DNA of 64,000 bases, taken from positions 51,405,122-51,469,121 of the forward strand of contig NW_024881282.1 of NCBI RefSeq assembly GCF_018691265.1. The letters are read 5' to 3'. Below, piece by piece: positions 1 to 12,790 of the stretch. The position numbers and the translations under genes are program-made. The first letter of the stretch is position 1. Every line of letters begins with the position of its first letter. This DNA is from Tyto alba (lineage: Eukaryota; Chordata; Aves; Strigiformes; Tytonidae). The notes under the pieces were generated by a model. The model made no database searches and was not told the origin of the DNA. It was given only the letters and a program-made list of their open reading frames with translations.

Positions 1-30
1 CTTCCCCAGACATCTGGCCAGACTGCGTGG
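1..30 (-). CDS. CPSF6: CPSF6 coding exon 5, start only
   Basis: Thirty bases at the window edge after acceptor TTGCAG (AG at 32-31). Spliced to exon 4 they complete Thr 174 and read TQSGQMSGE plus the first base of a Gly codon, the family sequence right after the RRM. Only this recognisable run supports it; the rest of the exon is outside the window. Confidence 0.85.
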
Positions 31-3000
31 CTGCAACGAAAAAACAAAAAAGTGTAATTACATAAGACAAACAGGTTAAAGCTTTTCAATTCTTGATGCA
101 GTGCTAAAGCATGACCTTATGAGCACCAACTTGTTCCTCAGTACCCAAATCTATCTGGGGAGGAAAAATTGCTTTACTGAAATATGGCAGTGTTCCAGTA
201 CCCCCTTACTAATGGAAAAGCATCTGGGGAGACTGTCAGTCCTTCCTTTAATGCAGCCCAAGGCCACAAAAGGAATACGTTTTACACATTAGAACTGGAA
301 AGCACAAGACAAGTGGCTGGAAGAAAGCACAACACAAAATCTCCCTACCCCATTTTATCATAAGCACAACTTACCCAGATAGCAGAATTTAGTTCAGTTT
401 GTCTACAAATGTTAAATTTCTAAATGCTGTTGTACTTTAAAAAAAAAAAAAAAAATCCACAAGAAAATGAGAAAGCTTCTCCAACTGTAAGACAAGAGTT
501 TCACAAAGCTGCAACCTTCTTTCAGTGAATGCTCTCCCTCGTCAAAACAACAGATCTTCAGTATAGTAAGTGATTTTTTAAAAATTTTATTTTTAGGAGG
601 ACCATCTTTAAACAAAGCTGCAACTTCATTCACCTTCCTAGAAGTAGTTTATACTTATTTTAAACCATGCAGAAATTATGAGAAGCTGAGAGAAAAGCTA
701 CAGTACTACTTTTGGAATAAAGTTCTGTTTTCCCAAGACAGTACATGTGAAAGTCTTACTTTTCCTTGACTGCATTTCAAACTGACTCAGAAATTGTTTA
801 TTACATGGAGTTACAACAGGATTCTGCCCATGCAATTCCCTTTTTGGTAATAAATCCATCAACTTTTTGGAGGATGCTTCTGATCCCACACCCACAAGGG
901 CAAATCTGAAAGAAAGAAAGAAAAAAAGAAAGAAAGAAGAAAATTTACACCACAGTTTTTCCATTTCCTGAATATCGGGATGCCTCATGAAAAAGATTAT
1001 ACACAATAAGCAAAAAAATACTTGAAAACTACATACAGAAACTGTCTCACAGGTCTTAGTCCAGTTTTCAGAAGAGATATGTCCTATAATGAGGTACTGT
1101 AAGAACCACTACAAGTGCAAGTACAAAATGAATCAGATGATATCACAAAGGCAGTTTTCTGTTGAGTATCAGTACACTACACGTGAATTCATATGGTCAG
1201 TTATTATTAAGCATTCCGTGTATTCTCAATACTACTAAGGAGAGAGAAAGGCACATTCATGCAAGGAAGATTAGGTTGCCCATGAAAAATGGGCTCAAGC
1301 TCTCACATTCAACAGTTAATGGAAAATAAAGCATGTAAAAAAAGATTTAATAAAGGAGACTGGGGAAACAGTATTTACACTATGAAGAACAACAAATGCC
1401 ACCACCACACTAACTGAAACCTAGGAGCAGTCTTAATGAAAATAGCCAGCAAGATTTAACTCACAAAATAATGACACGTAATACTGTCATAAAAATTTAT
1501 CCCTGAAATTTAAGTCATTAGCATGAAATTATACACCAAATCATTGTTGGGTATCAATAAACAAAGATTATACGTTCAAAAAAGACAGTTATAAAAAACT
1601 GAGAACTCTTTCCCCATTTCCACTCTCCCAAACTTCAGTCCATTTACAGAAAAAACAAATGACAAGTTCTTACCCTTTAGACTGGCCATTAGCACGGTTT
1701 TCAAAAAATTTTATCTCCAAAATATCATTTACCCCCAGTGAATGAACCGCTTCAGTTAAGTCTTCATCTGTTGTCCACTGAAAAACATTTTTAATATTAA
1801 ACTATGAAAGCTTATCTGGAACACCATGAAAAGGGCAACTATGTTTTCCATGGGATTTTGGTTGGGGTTTGGTAGGGGTTTTTTGTTGCTGTTGTGGGTT
1901 TTTTTTTTTGGTGTGATATTGGTCAAGACAAATACTTTATTCAGGCTGTCAATATTTTCTGACTTTTGGAGAACAATCATTTTATAATTCTCAAAAAAAT
2001 AATTTAAAAAATGTACACACTTCCCCATATGCTACATTGCACCAACTCTTCCACACAGTATTCTAGATACAATATGCAAAAAAAAATATTTGTATTTGAC
2101 TAACTTGTTTTCTGAGAGTTCGAGGATTCAACTGAACTATTTCAGTAACTGCTACTTTTTCCACACCAGATTCATTTTTTTCTCCCACTGATTCTGTTAT
2201 TTTCACACAAAAGTCAACTTTAAAAGCCATATTAACTAAATGCTCTTTATGAGAGCTTTGACTAAGGAGAGTTTAGTGAACTAAATATTATTTGCACAAA
2301 ACCAGCAGGATTTACAGACAAAAGAAGGGAAACTAGCACAGAAACTATGGTTAGAAACAACTGCCTCCACTTAACCAAACCTACTTGCTGTAACTTCCTA
2401 TTAATTACTATGTAACATTTAACGATTTTGCTCATATCTGAAGATACAAAAATAAACCAATACTCATGATTTTCTTACTCCTTCTTTAACTCCATCACCT
2501 CTTTAAATTCCATATGGGAAGTGCAAAGAAGGCTTTTGAGATCCTGAACTACTTATCTGATCTCTCTCAAATCAAAGCTTTTAAAAAATTACTTTCCTGA
2601 GAGCTAAATGCAAAGAAAACACACACAGCAGTAATGCTGAAGTAAATAAATGCACTTTTTGAAGTGGATAACTTCATTTATGAAGCCAAATAATGAGTAA
2701 CAGGCACAAATTGCTCCACATTGGGCCACCTGCTTTGAAAATTGTGACATTTGACATGGATGAGTTCAGCTAATTCATGCGCATTTTACCAATGCCATTC
2801 ATGTATTTTAGAATGGTACAACTGTTAAGTCAGCTGCTCCTTCACTTACCTATTAGCTCCTGAAATTAGGATACTGTAATAAGTAACAAACACACACCTA
2901 AGCATCCATACAGCATTCTTTTCTGAGTTTAGCACTAGTAAGAAATTCATCAGATAGGAAAAAGCCTTGAATGAGAACTTTTCATGCATGGACTTGGAAG

Positions 3001-6000
3001 AATTTTATTTCAGGTAAACAGATAGAAACTTTAGTTAATTCAGCTACTGACCAGCTCCTGCACTTTGTTTGCTTAATTGCAATTGATTTTAAGATGCTTT
3101 AATGCTAACAAAAGTAATTGTTTTAAGGGCAACTGCAATTCAGTGGCTTATCCCAAACCCCTTACTCCTAGGATGGCAGAAATAAGCCTCAAGGCAATAC
3201 CCGAAAACTGATTTGATGCAAGAGTCACAGCCCTGAAAAAAGGTGAAAAGTAATTTCAAGAAAATTCCAGAGAACCTTCCAGTTCCTTTTTAAACTAAAA
3301 ACTTCAGCAAGGGTTTACTTAAATAAATTCATTCAATAGTCTTAAAGTATATGCAGGCATAACGTATTTTATAGTTTAAGCTTGTTCTCCTCTTTCGTTC
3401 AATTCTCTGAAAACCTTAAGAAGATGGCAGCACAAATATCCCTTCATAACACTTAAAACACAAGAGGAAACTTTATAGTTCATATTTAGTGAAGATTTCC
3501 TCAGTTTTTCAGACATCAAGACAGCTGCAGACAGGCTTACTAGATTTTCAGGTAAAAGTTTTAAAAAAAAAAACCCTAACCAACCAAAAAAAACCAACCA
3601 AAAAACCCAAACGCACTTGCTTCACTGTACTCTTAATATTTCATATAAAACAATTTTAAAGACAAAAATAATTACAAATAAATATGTTCATAATTTTAAA
3701 ATTCCTGGCTACACCTAAACAGTAGTAAGATACTTACCCAAGTAAGATTTCCAATGTACAAGGCAATTCTTTTTCCAGTATATGTATAGACAACATTTGG
3801 TGCAGCTCCTTTACCTACATCATCCCCAACAGATGGTGGGAGAGAATCCATGTAATCACGATCTTCTGGGGCATCTCCATTATTTGCAGATGGAGAAATT
3901 ACATCATCGTATAAATCAATTTGATCATGTCCACCATATTCAGCTTCCTAAAATACAAAAGACACATTGATTGTATTTAATATTAAACACACTTAAAACT
4001 TACTTGAAACAAAACGCTGGGATAGCTGCCACGTTCCACAGCCACGGTAAATCCGATCCAGCACCTATACAACATCCCTGCTGAAAAGCTAACCCCCAGT
4101 TTCATCCACATTAAAGTATATGAAATACTTAAGACTCCTATTATATTCTAAACTGACAAGAAAAAATAAAATCCACAAAAAATACCTCTGCTCACTGTTT
4201 TGCAATGCTTTTGCCCTTGTAATATAAACAGAAATCCAAAAATCCAACAAGTCCTTCTCCCAGAATAAGAGACATTATCAAGGTGCAAAATGAAAGGCTA
4301 ACATCCATTCTCAAGAAAATCTTTTTTCGATCAAAACATTTGGTAGAGTGAACAGATTGAGTCTCAAGAGCCCTACTGACAAATGCAACATTCTACCTTT
4401 CAGACTTCCACTGCATTCCTAACTTGATTTTTATCTCCTTATTCAGAAAGGGTCAGAATTCTTTTGTGTTTCATTAAGTTTAATAAACCCAAGGGTTTGT
4501 ATTTATTAAACATTTATTTATTCACGGGCTACAGAGGGATTGTTCTACACCATCAAGGCTGCCCCTGGAACATTTTGGTTCAGAAAAGCACTGTGAGGTT
4601 TTGGAGTGAATCACTCCCTCCTCCTTTGGGTTGGTACAGGTTACAGCACCATTCTGGCCAAGTGAACTAGATTCCTTTCAGAGGGAATGGAAACAAGAGT
4701 TTCTTTCCAAAAACTCTGCTTCACTTGCTCAACAAATGCATCCTGCCGGCTAAGTGGGAACAGACAGGTAAAGATCAATCAATAGTCCTTCAGACAGTTT
4801 TGAATCGTAAGTGTGGCAGGAATATTTGGTCCAAAAGGCCAGACTAAATTGAGTCTGAAGTAGACCATGCAAACAGTGTGTTAGGTAGACGGAGGGGCCT
4901 GAAGACCAACTGCCTCAATCTGCTGATGTGCTACTACCAAGTCGTATTACTTTTTATTACACAGCTGTACTGTCACCAAAGACAGACAATTAAAAGATGG
5001 ATAAAACGTGTTGACTGTAAATTATAATAATCTTTACCAAAACATGTATAAGACTTTTTTTAAAAACAGTGTAACATTAACCTGTGGGATCGCTTACTTC
5101 CAAATATGAATGAAGCCAAGTATTATATATTTGCATTAAGGAACTATTTTTAAAACAAATATTTCTTTTGATACTTGCCATTTTTCATCTTATATATCAC
5201 CACTCATCATATTCAATGGCAATAAACTCCACAATGGGATGCTGATATCCTTTTTTACTATCCTAGCAATCACTTACGATCGAACAGCCCAATCTGTGAG
5301 AAAGAGAGGCACCACCTAAATGTCTACTGACAGGAAACCAGTAACTTCTCAGCAAGTAACAGTGGTCTGACAAAGCTTAGGAGAGTCTAGCAGTGTTTAA
5401 TGTTAACCTACAGCTTGTATATCGACTTTCACACATTGCTTTGCCACATGCAAAAGCTGGACTTCAAAAGCCTGCAGAGTGTTCCTGGTCTCTTCCATCC
5501 TGATCCAGAACAGAAACAACCTCACCAGGTTCTGGTATCAGAGATATTTCAGCATCCACTGTCTTGTGAATCTGTATCTAGAAACCCATGCAGACATCCT
5601 ACATAGAATAGTTCAAGGTACCGGGATGTGGTGACTAGAGAAGATCAAGCTGGATTCCTCAGAAAAGAGGCTGCAAAGCTAGCAATCTTGATAGAAAACC
5701 CAACATAATCCACAATCACCATCAGATGCTCTGCTAACTTGAAATTATGAAAACACTATAAACTGCTGCAGATACAGTGAGGGTATAATTAAAATTGAAG
5801 AAATAAGTAAACAAAACAGATAAGCTAAGTTTTGGCATTGCCAGTCAAGTAGATTTGATCCTCAGTAAACTGCACTGTCCCAGTACTCCCTAAACTTCAA
5901 CAGAAAAAGTATCTCTCAAGATAAGTTAATAATTATTAAGGGTTTCGTATTTTCACCTAGTCTGTCTAGTTCTCCGTTTCAGTTGATTCCTCCTGTCATC

Positions 6001-9000
6001 ATAAATAATGCAAGTATGTTCAAAGAACTGCCTAGGACAGGCCTAAACATGACATCTTACAGCAAGACTAAGGATGATGTCACAAGGCAATAAAGGAAAT
6101 TCTCTGCTAAACGTGCAGTAATTCTAGTCATTTGTGTGCATGGGTGATGAATTCACCAAAGTAGAATTCAGTCTTCGTAGAGAGATCCAAGCAGGCAGCT
6201 ACCAGTCCATGAACCCATCTCTCAGAGAAGGCTGAGGCCAGCATTGCCAAAATACCAGAGTAGGCCGCAGCAGGCCACAGCTCCACTGCACTCCTCTAGT
6301 GGCAAGAAACAGATCAAGTTTCTATCACATAGGCTTTGAGGTCATCAACAAAGGAGGAGGAGAATTATCAGGGCAGCACAGTCTGCATGTAATTTTGGGG
6401 GGCCCCAAAGTGCCTGACAGCATCAAGTGCCTTAATTTAAATCAATAAGGAGACTACAGAAAACCTAATGTTGTTCACCATCTCTTCTCATATCATGCTG
6501 GTTTTGCAGCCAGCATAGAATTCATTCAGTTATCAGTCTGTCAACAAGGTGTGTGGTTAGATGATTAAGAATGATCCGAGCCAGCAACTGTGAGTGTAGA
6601 TGGAAGAGAGGTGTCTCCATGGCTGTTGCACAACATCCAACAACCCTGCCTCCTTTATATGTGTAGCATGGAAATTTACCTAAACACACCCTTTCTTTCC
6701 TAGACGCAGAAGAGTAAGAAAAAAAAACAATACAGGAAGTTTTACTTCTCTAGACTTAACTATTTCAACAAATGCTCTGCCTGTACCAGGAATTAGTTTT
6801 GACCTCTTCCAATTTCCTTAGTTAAAAGACAACCATCAAGCATGAAGATAAATTATTTCTGCTGAATTATAGTAATTCACAATCTTACAGATCAACATGC
6901 TAAGAAACAAAGTCAGCATTGTTATTCTGTTCCCCTCTACAACTGACTCAGGCGTAGCAATACATTTCCAAAGCCCATGTTTTAACTAGACCACAGTCTG
7001 ATATACTAGATCGTTTGCTCTGGAAAATCAGGACTGAAATTCCACATTCTGTGTTATTAAGTGGGACTGGCTGAATAAAAAGAGTACTGAAAAAACATAC
7101 TCTCAAACATTTATGCCAGACTAGCTGTTACACTTGCAGTTATTCAGCCCTTCCTCAGTATTTTGTATTTTAATTACTGCTTGCAGTGTTTTGCAACATT
7201 CAAATAGGAAAGCCATAAACACATGGAACATCACCGTCACATCCAGAAGGGACAAATTAAGAGTGTTATTTCTTTTTGGAACTTAGCAGCCATACCTCTG
7301 AGTTAGAGAACTGGTCATCCCCTTTACAAATGCTGTTTTGGAAATGACTTTTTGTTGGTTTTGTTGTTGTTTTTGTTTGATCGTTTTTTTTTGGGGTGGT
7401 TTTTTTTTTTTTTAATTAAATTTCTTTAAGCATGTCTGAGACTTGCTTTTTCCACTCAACTCTGTTCAATTTAAGAGGTAAACACTAAATTACGCCTCCA
7501 AAAACTCATTAAAAAATAAATTGGTGACATAAAAATTTTCATGGCAAACATTTGCTATTGTTTCTGAAAAAAAACATTGTGAAGCAAAAACAAATTATCC
7601 AGCTTCTCCCTTATCACGTTTTCATTCAAGTTACAGAGTATGTGGTCAAAAACTCTAAATACACATTAGCATCCTCACTTTAAAAAAAATTGTAGGTCCT
7701 GAAGAACAAGTTAAAGAGAAAAGCAAAAATCTTTCTGGTTTCGATTAGCTGCCTGAACACAGACAGGAACCTTAACAAAAGAGCAGGCATTTGATGTTTC
7801 TAAAATAGTCCACTGCCTGTGGCAGAAACACCCACCAAGGTGGACAAGTTTGTTAGACTATAAGATTCATGTTTACTCTACAAACCCAAATGCTCTCAGC
7901 ACTACAACTGGCACACCACTAAAATTTAACCAAACTGATTCCTTGTCAAACTGAGGAACTAAAAATTCACAAGGAGTCAAAAGTATAAATTAAATGTTGG
8001 TAGTATCACTTTGCATTAGAGCAAAGCTAAGAGGCACCAGATGAGATGGTCTCAAGTTTTCTGTGGTTTGATATCTGCAAATATACAAACGTTCTCTTTC
8101 CCAGACCCCTTCCAGAAGATAAACAGAACTGATGAAATACATATGCAATTAGGCATTGCACATACACGTTATAACAAACGCTAGTCTGCCAGCTTATGTT
8201 TTTCATGACCAGGACAGCTCTGCCCTTCCAAGTAGAAATTTATACCAATGTGTCCATCCCTTCCCATAACAAGACAACTGTCCTCCTGATAAAAGGCTGT
8301 TAATAACCTGTTTTATGTGGCCACTAAATGCTAGCTTTTATTATTTATTACACAAAAAAATATTTTTCTCTCTTGTGTTATAGACAAGATGTCAAGAGAG
8401 TAACTAACATGTTCCTAAGAATCTGTAGCCACAAAAGTTCCCAGATAATTAGACTCTTAGCTGCTTATTCTACCTAAATCACTTTTATTATCCAGTTACA
8501 AAATACAAAGTCAAAACTCTTTCATTTCTAATTTGTTAGCATTTAAATATCAAACTAGAACACTACAGGCATGTTGAGACATATCCACAATACAACTATA
8601 CAAGTATACACATTAGAGTATAAACAAAGCAAGCACTTTTTCCACAGCATTAAAGTAAAGAGATCCTTAAATTGTTTTGTATCCTCTGCTTGGTCAGCAT
8701 GATTTTTATATGTATAGTATAATAAGAACAGTTTTTTAATGCTTAATTATGTGTATGTGGAAAAAAAGCTGGGAAATGCAAAGCCGATCAGAGCATCAGA
8801 GAATTTGACAATGCATGGTCACACAGATCTTCAGGACTGCAGGGAAGTAACCCAGATTGTTGGCCAAAGTTGCAGGCAACCTTGAGTCAAACCCAAGCCG
8901 GCCTCATGCACAGGCTCCTCATTATCATGCACAGATACTCTAGGTTTTAGTGTACAATAACACACCCTAATATTAGCTAAAGTGCCTCTAACCTTACTGT

Positions 9001-12000
9001 GGTCTTCTGCCATCAAGAGAACGCCAGCCTCAGGCATTTGTATGCAGATAATGCTAGTTCTCATGTGCACCACAAATCTCTTTCTTGAAAAGCGAGATGT
9101 GTAACACGTGTAGGGAGATGGTCAAAGTAAAATATGCCATGCAATACCTAATTCTTACAGGTCACAAGCAATGTATGCAGGAAGTATTAAATTTACAAGA
9201 CTCTTGCCTCAAAACAAGACTTCAAATATGAAAGACCACTGAATGGGGAAGTCAGTTTAGAAGAACAAAATGGAAAATGACTCGACCAAGTTCACCCCCA
9301 CAAAAAAAGGCAAAAAAAAAGGCAGGCACAATTTTAAAAAAATAAATACAACTGGTGGGAGCCAAATTGAGTAAAGCTGTAAGCCCGAGGACACAGATTA
9401 CAATTATGATGAACAATAAATTAATGAAAGAGTAAGAGGCAACACTAACAGACATAGTTTTGATGAGCTCCAGATGGAATGGGAAAGATGTATTTTCACT
9501 AAGATCTGACTTCAAGGCAAGTTAGTCAGCTCATTGCAACCAACACTAAACACAACCCAAGACACTTCTCAGTTGTCATCCATCTTAGCCAGCTTGTAAA
9601 CCCATGGCTCTGTGGTTTTTATTTCACCCTTATAACCTGTGGTTCATTTAGCTCTAGTCAAGCAGAACATCCCTCTCCTCTTCTCCTGGAAAAAGGCATT
9701 AAAGAAACCCGGTAAGAGCCTCAAGGATGAGTACCTTGAGACCCAGAACAAGACAAAACAAACCAAGGGAAGCTCATCCAGCCACAAATCCTAAATGACC
9801 CATTTACTACAGATGCAAACAAAAGTTTTGTCCCAGGTTGTGTAGAAATAATTTCATACTGTACCCACAAGAACAACAAAGCTACACAGTATATTTTTCA
9901 GTCCCTGCTACTGACAAGACTAGTGGAAAGGGTTCCTATAGTCAAACTCAAATGAATATTGGCAAGTCTAATTAACATAGTGTAGCACAATGAAAAAAAT
10001 GATAGCTTACAGCTTTACATGTAAAGAAATTCTTCCTTACAAATATGGTGTTCCATAAAGTGTCCGCTACATAAACAAATTAGTAATGCAAATCATTTTC
10101 TCCCTACAGCATTTTCTCAACTGTAATTTTCAGCCATTCACAGATATGCAGAATCATGTACCGTCTTACCAATTTAAGCTGTCAGCTTCAAATCAGAAAT
10201 AGTAAATCATGAATAGAGGCTTACAGAGGACCCCTCAGAATGTCTGAGTTAGAGGTAGTAATATTGTAGACAGTAACAACTCGCCTTCTGAAGTTCATAC
10301 TTGACAGAAGAAAACAAAAAAGTGCAGAGGTGTCAAGTCTCTCCCAGTAAAACTTTCTATTTTAAAGTAAGATAGTTCAACTAAGCAGGTCCTGAGACAA
10401 CATGAAAGTCACAAAAATTAAACTTGCAAAAAGAAGAAACGGCAAAATTTTAGGCAAAAACCCCACAACACCCAAAGCCAAGCTGAGGGAAAAGGGGCAC
10501 TAGCCTCTTCTCGCTTTTCTGCCCTGTATTTTACAAGGTGCACAAATTGAGGAAGCAGACTGCAGAAACACAGCCCCAGCAGGAGAGCAACTGGGCTGAA
10601 TACAGTGAAAAGAGGAAAAGGGTCTCCTGACTGCTGGAATAAATTAAACCAAATTATCACAAGACTCTCTTAAGCTGTACCTTCATCACTTTTGTTCCAG
10701 CAGTATCTGTCTGCGCTATATTTACAGCATAGAAGTATTCTACTCTGAGGGCTTCTGCACATGTGAATTTACACAAACACTACTGGATTCAAATTGGTTT
10801 TGTTTTTTGGTTTGTTTTGTTTGCTTGTTTGGTTTTTTTTTCCTGAAAAACTAGATAATGAGTGTTTTACCTGGAACTGATTAAAACAAAACCAAGTTAT
10901 TAGAGAAACCGAAGATATGCACTCATGCTAAACACTATTTGCCCTACGGTTCATTCAAATTTAAATTCAGTGGTCTTCAACTGTGAGGGAGAAATCTTCA
11001 CATGTAGACAAACTAAGAGCAAATCAGTCCTCTCCATCATCTGCTCTCTAGTATGGCATTCTTTTATAGTATACCTTTATGAGATTACTAATTTCTGAAT
11101 TATTTTATCAATAAATACATAAAGAATTAAAGTTTCTTGAGATATAAGTTGCTATCCAAATTAATTCTTACTTCCATAACCTATTTCCCAGTTCTCTGTG
11201 GGGTAGGCAGGCAAACAATTGGGCATTACTCAGTAAACCCAGTAAATGTGTGAAAGTGCAGTTGTTCTCGGTTATTTATGTTCTAGGACAGGAACAATGC
11301 AATCTGGGGCAATGCAACCTGGACAAGTGCAGGAGTCACAAACAGAACAGATGGCACACAAAACTGACACGAACATCAGATTTTAGTAGGAAAGCAGGCG
11401 CACGGCTTTGTGGGAAAGATGAAGGGTAAAAAACAAAACAAAACAAAACAAAAACCTAAAAAAAGTGGGCTACTTGTAATCCAGGGAAGTTCTGTTTATT
11501 TCGTACATGCTTCCTCACCAAAATAGAGCTCATCCTCTAGAGAGCTGCGTGACTTTTTTAACTAGGAAAGAATAACGAATTAAAAAAAAAAAAAAAAGGC
11601 ACACAGAAAAAAAAAAAAACCCACACCACTAAACAAACAACATAAAAAAGGGAAGACAGTTTCCCCAGCGCTGCAGAATAAGGGTGCTCCAGTTCGGCCT
11701 CCCCCGCAAAGAGCGGTCGAGAGGCTGCTACCGCTCGGCGGCTTTTTTATCCACCTCTGAACAATGGCAGCGTTTCCCCCCGCCGCCGGGAAGAAGCCGC
11801 TCTCCCCAGCCGCATCCGGGAGGGTCCCATCCTCTACGGTCGCCTCCGACCCGGGGCGGGAGAGGGATCTGGAGCCGCTCCTGCGTGGGCAACTTGAGGC
11901 GTGTGTGGGAGAGGGAAGGAGGGAGGGGAGGGCAAGCGCTCGCTGCCGGCACAGCGCGGCCTCTCCCGCGCCCTGCCCGCCGGCAGCCTCCCCTCAGCGG

Positions 12001-12314
12001 CGGCGGCAGCCGGGCGGCGCGGCGCTCCTCGCCCAGCCGGGCGCTCCACAGCACCCGCGGCCCGGCCCCCGCTCCCCCACCCGCGGACCCGGCGGCGGGA
12101 AAGCCCGGCGGCGGAGCCGGACGAACAATGGCGGCGGTGGCAGCGGCGCGGCCCGGCCGCCGCGCTGAGGGCCCTGCAGGCGGCGCGGCGGCCAAGGCGG
12201 GCGAGGGAAGGGGGAAAAAAAAAGAGGGGAGGGGCCGCGACCGGCCGCGCGTACCTGGTTGAATTCCTCGCCCACATCGGCGTAGATGTCGATATGGTCC
12301 ACGCCGTCCGCCAT
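1..12314 (-). CDS. CPSF6: CPSF6, 5' part (five coding exons, C-terminal part outside window)
   Basis: Cleavage and polyadenylation specificity factor subunit 6 (CFIm68). In the family it pairs with NUDT21 (CFIm25) in the nuclear cleavage factor Im complex, which binds UGUA upstream of poly(A) sites and controls poly(A)-site choice. Seen here: exons 12314-12255, 3947-3738, 1777-1674, 905-760 and 30-1, each with AG/GT borders and matching phases, giving 183 complete residues. The N-terminus is acidic ([18 protein letters not shown]). An RRM runs from about residue 81 to 160, with RNP2 LYIGNL (83-88) and RNP1-like SKGFALV (123-129). Human CPSF6 is about 551 residues, so the proline-rich and RS-like regions lie beyond position 1. 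The start is chosen because it gives the conserved family N-terminus and sits in a CpG island. Recognition is by matching the known protein; no frameshift or stop is seen, so this is a live gene. Confidence 0.96.
760..905 (-). CDS. CPSF6: CPSF6 coding exon 4
   Basis: 146 nt; its first base completes Gly 125 and its last base starts Thr 174. Acceptor CAG at 908-906, donor GTAAGA from 759. It encodes [19 protein letters not shown] and onward to FEMQSRK, the C-terminal half of the RRM. The polypyrimidine tract of this exon is a TTTC microsatellite (about 908-943). Confidence 0.95.
908..943. repeat. GAAA/TTTC microsatellite
   Basis: Imperfect GAAA units on the plus strand, read as a pure TTTC pyrimidine tract on the CPSF6 strand directly upstream of the exon 4 acceptor AG (907-906). 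Confidence 0.9.
1674..1777 (-). CDS. CPSF6: CPSF6 coding exon 3
   Basis: 104 nt, entering in phase 0 and leaving after two bases of a Gly codon. Acceptor TTTTTCAG ends at 1778, donor GTAAG starts at 1673. It encodes residues 91-124 of the RRM ([11 protein letters not shown]... to NGQSK); the split Gly 125 is the Gly of RNP1. Confidence 0.95.
3738..3947 (-). CDS. CPSF6: CPSF6 coding exon 2
   Basis: Exactly 70 codons, phase 0 on both sides. Acceptor TTTTAG at 3953-3948, donor GTAAGT from 3737. It encodes residues 21-90: an acidic stretch ([17 protein letters not shown]) and then the start of the RRM with RNP2 (LYIGNL). Confidence 0.96.
3948..12254 (-). other. CPSF6 intron 1
   Basis: An 8.3-kb first intron, AT-rich until about 11.69 kb, where it enters the CpG island. 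It contains GT/T-rich tracts (7345-7415, 10795-10842), an AAAAC tract (11428-11455) and A runs near 11582-11620. The open frames here are short and resemble no family I know. No intact mobile element is recognised. Confidence 0.75.
11428..11455. repeat. AAAAC microsatellite
   Basis: About five AAAAC units inside CPSF6 intron 1. Confidence 0.85.
12255..12314 (-). CDS. CPSF6: CPSF6 coding exon 1
   Basis: Twenty codons, ATG at 12314-12312, ending phase 0 at ...EEFNQ, followed by donor GTACGC (GT at 12254-12253). It lies inside the CpG island. I see no upstream ATG on this strand between 12315 and about 12480, so initiation is simple. Confidence 0.95.
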
Positions 12315-12426
12315 GATCCCGCCCGGCCGCGCCCCGGGCCGCCGCCAGCCGCGCCCGGCTCCGCAGCCGCCGCCGGGAGGGAGGGAAGGAGGGAGCGAGC
12401 GGGCGAGGGGGAGGGGCACACGCGTC

Positions 12427-12434
12427 ACTTCCGG
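12427..12434 (+). promoter_or_regulatory. ETS/GABP-type site
   Basis: ACTTCCGG, the consensus ETS/GABPA core, about 113 bp upstream of the CPSF6 start codon. A second CTTCCGG lies at 12447-12453. Sites like these are common near the start of TATA-less promoters. Motif match only. Confidence 0.5.
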
Positions 12435-12460
12435 GCAAGGAGGGGGCTTCCGGCAGCTGC

Positions 12461-12472
12461 CAAAATGGCGCC
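12461..12472 (+). promoter_or_regulatory. YY1-type site
   Basis: CAAAATGGCGCC closely matches the YY1 element (CAAAATGGCGGC) that often marks the start of housekeeping promoters. Related AACAATGGCGGC occurs at 12124-12135 in intron 1. Motif match only. Confidence 0.45.
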
Positions 12473-12562
12473 TGCCTGAGGGGAGGGTGGGCTGCTTCGT
12501 CCTGTCCCGGCTCGGCCCGGACGCCCTGAGGGCGGTGGGGCTAGAACGGCCGAGCCCAGAGC

Positions 12563-12584
12563 GCCCCGCCCCGCCCCGCCCCGC
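12563..12584. promoter_or_regulatory. GC-box cluster (CCCCG repeats)
   Basis: About four tandem CCCCG units form overlapping CCGCCC-type Sp1/KLF boxes upstream of CPSF6. It is both a simple repeat and a plausible promoter element. Confidence 0.5.
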
Positions 12585-12790
12585 GGCGCCTCCCGCTTGC
12601 CCATGAGGGTCAGTGCCCGCCCGCGGGCATCGCCTCTGCCCTTGCCTGAGCGGCCATGTTAGGTCGTGGGCTGGCGGCGCTTCAGCGTGCGAGGGTGCCG
12701 CGGCGCCCGGTGCCGGCGGTGCCCGCTGCAAAAACCGGTTGTCGTGGGCTCTTTGGTCTCGGACCGTGCGAGGTCTGCTGGCTGCTTACT

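Larger units (their letters stand above)
31..3737 (-). other. CPSF6 introns 4, 3 and 2
   Basis: Non-coding, AT-rich. Intron 4 is 31-759, intron 3 is 906-1673 and intron 2 is 1778-3737. They hold low-complexity tracts: an A run at 439-455, the GAAA/TTTC tract at 908-943, a GT-rich tract near 1855-1915 and an AC-rich tract near 3565-3615. No other gene or mobile element recognised. Confidence 0.8.
11690..12790. promoter_or_regulatory. CpG island, CPSF6 promoter region
   Basis: The sequence changes sharply from AT-rich to very GC- and CpG-rich, spanning the end of intron 1, exon 1 and the upstream region, then falls back after about 12.8 kb. TATA-less CpG promoters of this kind are typical of broadly expressed genes, which fits CPSF6. 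The several long overlapping open frames on both strands here are a by-product of stop-codon depletion in GC-rich DNA. Confidence 0.85.

Noticed and set aside
6295..6310. CTCF-like CCTCTAGTGGCAAG in CPSF6 intron 1
   Set aside because: It lacks one position of the core spacing, so it is not a consensus match.
11684..12731. Long overlapping open frames on both strands (192-245 aa) around CPSF6 exon 1
   Set aside because: They arise from GC-rich, stop-poor CpG-island sequence. The true coding part is only the 20-codon exon, identified by family match and splice site.
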